DNA of 17,948 bases, taken from contig CAYYJH010000059.1 in the NCBI GenBank assembly GCA_964472195.1, positions 1 through 17,948 on the forward strand. The letters are read 5' to 3'. The position numbers and the translations under genes are program-made. The stretch's first letter is position 1. Each line of letters begins with the position of its first letter. Below are positions 16,594 to 17,948 of the stretch, piece by piece. Source of the stretch: BS750m-G4 sp964472195. GTDB lineage: Bacteria > Bacteroidota > Ignavibacteria > Tepidaquicellales > Tepidaquicellaceae. The notes beneath the pieces are model-generated. The model did no database searches. It was not told the DNA's origin and saw nothing but the letters and a program-made list of their open reading frames with translations.

Positions 16594-17607
16594 CTAATTA
16601 ATAAATTTTGATTCTGAACTGTGTTCTGTAATATATTGTTTTAATTGCTTACTTTCAATCGGTACGATTCCAACTTCTTCGACGACAAGACCGGCAGCGA
16701 AGTTAGAGATTACAACAGACTCACGCAAAGAAGCGCCGCCCGCAAGGCAAACTGCTAATGTAGATATTACCGTATCTCCCGCTCCTGATACATCAGCAAC
16801 TTTTCGAGCTCTTGTCTCGAATGAATCTATTTGTACATCATCATTTGCGGCTTTAAATATTTTTATACCTGCTTCACCAAGCGTAAGCACAAGGTTATCA
16901 CATCTAATCCTTTTTATCAGTTCTTTGCAAATGGAAATTAATTCATTTTCGTCTTTCGCTTTTTTACCGAATGCATCTTCGAGCTCTTTAAGGTTTGGTT
17001 TGAAGATAAATACATTCTTGTATTCAAAGAAATTTTCGAATTTCGGGTCGACAAGTATATTTATTTTAGAGTCCTTAGCGAACTTCGTAATGCGGGGAAT
17101 AAGGCTTTTCGTGAGAACACCTTTATTATAATCCTGAAGTATTATTATATCAATCTCGTTTGCATTTTTGTTTAACAGAGCAAGTATTTTATTCTCCGTA
17201 TCTTCGGCTATGTCTGATTTTGATTCACTGTCGATTCTGAGTAAATGGTGAGCATCGGCAATTACCCTCGTCTTGCAGGTAGTAGGTCTGCTATTTTCTA
17301 GTATAAGACCATTTGTATCCTGTTTAAGATTTTTCATGACACTTTTCAGGATAACAGCTTCTGAATCATCTCCTATTACACCAATCAGGAATGGGTTTGC
17401 TCCGAGAGATTTCACATTAAGACTCACATTTGCAGCACCTCCAAGTTTTGGTTCGCTCTTTTTAATGTCAAAGACCTGCACAGGTGCTTCCGGTGAAATA
17501 CGATTCACATCGCCAAGCATGTATCTATCGAGCATTACATCGCCTATGATACATATTCTTTTATTCTTAGCAATAGATAGAATTTTTTCTATATTTTCGA
17601 TTTTCAT
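16594..17607 (-). CDS. rfaE1: Heptose 7-phosphate kinase (RfaE1, PfkB family)
   Basis: This 337-residue PfkB-family sugar kinase corresponds to the N-terminal half of E. coli HldE. It phosphorylates D-glycero-D-manno-heptose 7-phosphate at C1. Visible landmarks are the Gly-Asp-Val-Met-Leu-Asp-Arg-Tyr segment near residues 22-29, an Arg-Ile-Ser-Pro-Glu-Ala-Pro-Val motif near 36-43 typical of RfaE1, Gly-Gly-Ala-Ala-Asn-Val (56-61, PfkB signature 1), and D272-V-S-G-A-G-D278-T (signature 2), where Asp278 is the catalytic base. It is the first gene of the probable minus-strand run rfaE1-rfaE2-tamB. The product feeds a GmhB phosphatase, not in this window, and then RfaE2. The start is ATG at 17607 with no obvious Shine-Dalgarno. 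Confidence 0.93.
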   Translation of the reverse strand: MKIENIEKILSIAKNKRICIIGDVMLDRYMLGDVNRISPEAPVQVFDIKKSEPKLGGAANVSLNVKSLGANPFLIGVIGDDSEAVILKSVMKNLKQDTNGLILENSRPTTCKTRVIADAHHLLRIDSESKSDIAEDTENKILALLNKNANEIDIIILQDYNKGVLTKSLIPRITKFAKDSKINILVDPKFENFFEYKNVFIFKPNLKELEDAFGKKAKDENELISICKELIKRIRCDNLVLTLGEAGIKIFKAANDDVQIDSFETRARKVADVSGAGDTVISTLAVCLAGGASLRESVVISNFAAGLVVEEVGIVPIESKQLKQYITEHSSESKFIN

Positions 17608-17690
17608 CTAAGCAATATAATTCTATTAAAAAGGTTATTCAATATAATTTATATAATCGGAATTGGAGGAAAGAAGCTAAAAACATATAA

Positions 17691-17723
17691 AAAAGCTCTC
17701 TCAATTATTTTGAAAGAGCTTTT
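17691..17723 (-). terminator. Rho-independent terminator of the T9SS protein gene
   Basis: An inverted repeat pairs 17691-17699 (AAAAGCTCT) with 17715-17723 (AGAGCTTTT). After one C-A mismatch it extends by four more pairs to a 5-base loop. Read on the minus strand, the stem runs into a T-run (TTTTTTATATG), the classic form of an intrinsic terminator. It lies about 75 bases after the stop of the partial gene at the right edge and before rfaE1, so it separates the two transcripts. The short T-run on the other side could also make it work on the plus strand, where no gene is present. Confidence 0.75.
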
Positions 17724-17755
17724 CGTTGATCAGTTTAAAACCTTACTTTATCCCT

Positions 17756-17780
17756 CCTTCCTAAACTGAGTTTGGGAAGG
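17756..17780. other. Stem-loop in the 3' untranslated region
   Basis: CCTTCCTAAAC (17756-17766) pairs with GTTTGGGAAGG (17770-17780) as an 11-bp stem (one G-T wobble) with a 3-base loop. On the minus strand the T-run precedes the stem instead of following it, so it is not a standard terminator for the gene above it. The loop side can alternatively pair with TCAGTTTA at 17730-17737. It may stabilise the mRNA 3' end. Confidence 0.5.
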
Positions 17781-17798
17781 AAAAAAGTTTGAGTGAAA

Positions 17799-17948
17799 TC
17801 ATTTTACAAACACCATCTTCTTTGTCATCAGATACTCCTTCCCATCATCCACTAAAAGCCTGTAGAAATATACACCGCTTGCGAGGTTGTGTTCTGTGAA
17901 TTCTTTTGTATGTCTACCAGCCAGCATTAGCTCATTACTAATAAGTCT
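17799..17948 (-). CDS. Partial secreted protein, type IX sorting domain
   Basis: Only the last 49 codons are in the window; the gene runs off the right edge. The visible C-terminus is a typical T9SS type A (Por) sorting domain. A Leu-Ala-Gly-Arg-His turn is followed by the hallmark Leu-Ala-Ser-Gly-Val-Tyr-Phe-Tyr-Arg-Leu strand, and then the closing Thr-Lys-Lys-Met-Val-Phe-Val-Lys before TGA at 17799-17801. This domain directs a signal-peptide-bearing cargo through the outer membrane by the type IX system, after which the domain is normally cleaved. What the cargo does cannot be told from this fragment. It is the strongest taxonomic clue in the window, pointing to Bacteroidota, Ignavibacteriota or close relatives. 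Confidence 0.88.
   Translation of the reverse strand, partial: RLISNELMLAGRHTKEFTEHNLASGVYFYRLLVDDGKEYLMTKKMVFVK

Overview
This AT-rich window looks chromosomal and comes from a Gram-negative bacterium of the Bacteroidota/Ignavibacteriota/Chlorobiota (FCB) group. Three things point there. The right edge carries the C-terminus of a protein with a type IX secretion (Por) sorting domain. The outer-envelope genes tamB, rfaE1 and rfaE2 are present. Most start codons also lack a strong Shine-Dalgarno sequence, which is usual in that group. I see no mobile element, CRISPR array, tRNA or rRNA. No gene-free stretch exceeds 300 bases; the longest are 7064-7243, 9061-9254 and 17608-17798.

Left part, plus strand. 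Bases 72-2013 hold four small, tightly packed membrane-protein genes: a two-helix potassium-channel-like pore, a DUF2085 protein, an unrecognised polytopic protein and a DUF2752 protein. The last three are almost contiguous (11-base gap, then a 4-base overlap). Two of them carry conserved cysteine motifs, and the function is unknown. Then come a stand-alone PHP-family phosphoesterase, purF (de novo purine synthesis), an aminopeptidase P (pepP), an exported ChaN-like haem-binding-family protein, and a 78-residue cysteine-rich orphan with an unusually good ribosome binding site.

Right part, minus strand, converging on the left part near 7500. In transcription order this is rfaE1 and rfaE2 (heptose 7-phosphate kinase and heptose 1-phosphate adenylyltransferase, giving ADP-heptose for LPS), tamB (outer-membrane assembly), rnr (ribonuclease R) and a histidine ammonia-lyase-family gene. 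The rfaE1/rfaE2/tamB run is an outer-envelope block. The lyase has Ala-Cys-Gly where the family normally has the Ala-Ser-Gly triad that forms the MIO prosthetic group, and no other histidine-degradation gene is present. A terminator-like hairpin (17691-17723) separates rfaE1 from the partial type IX-secreted protein at the right edge.

Most of the window is ordinary housekeeping and envelope content. The best leads are the Ala-Cys-Gly lyase, the small cysteine-rich protein and the cysteine-motif membrane cluster. I did not find convincing evidence of a large undescribed system.
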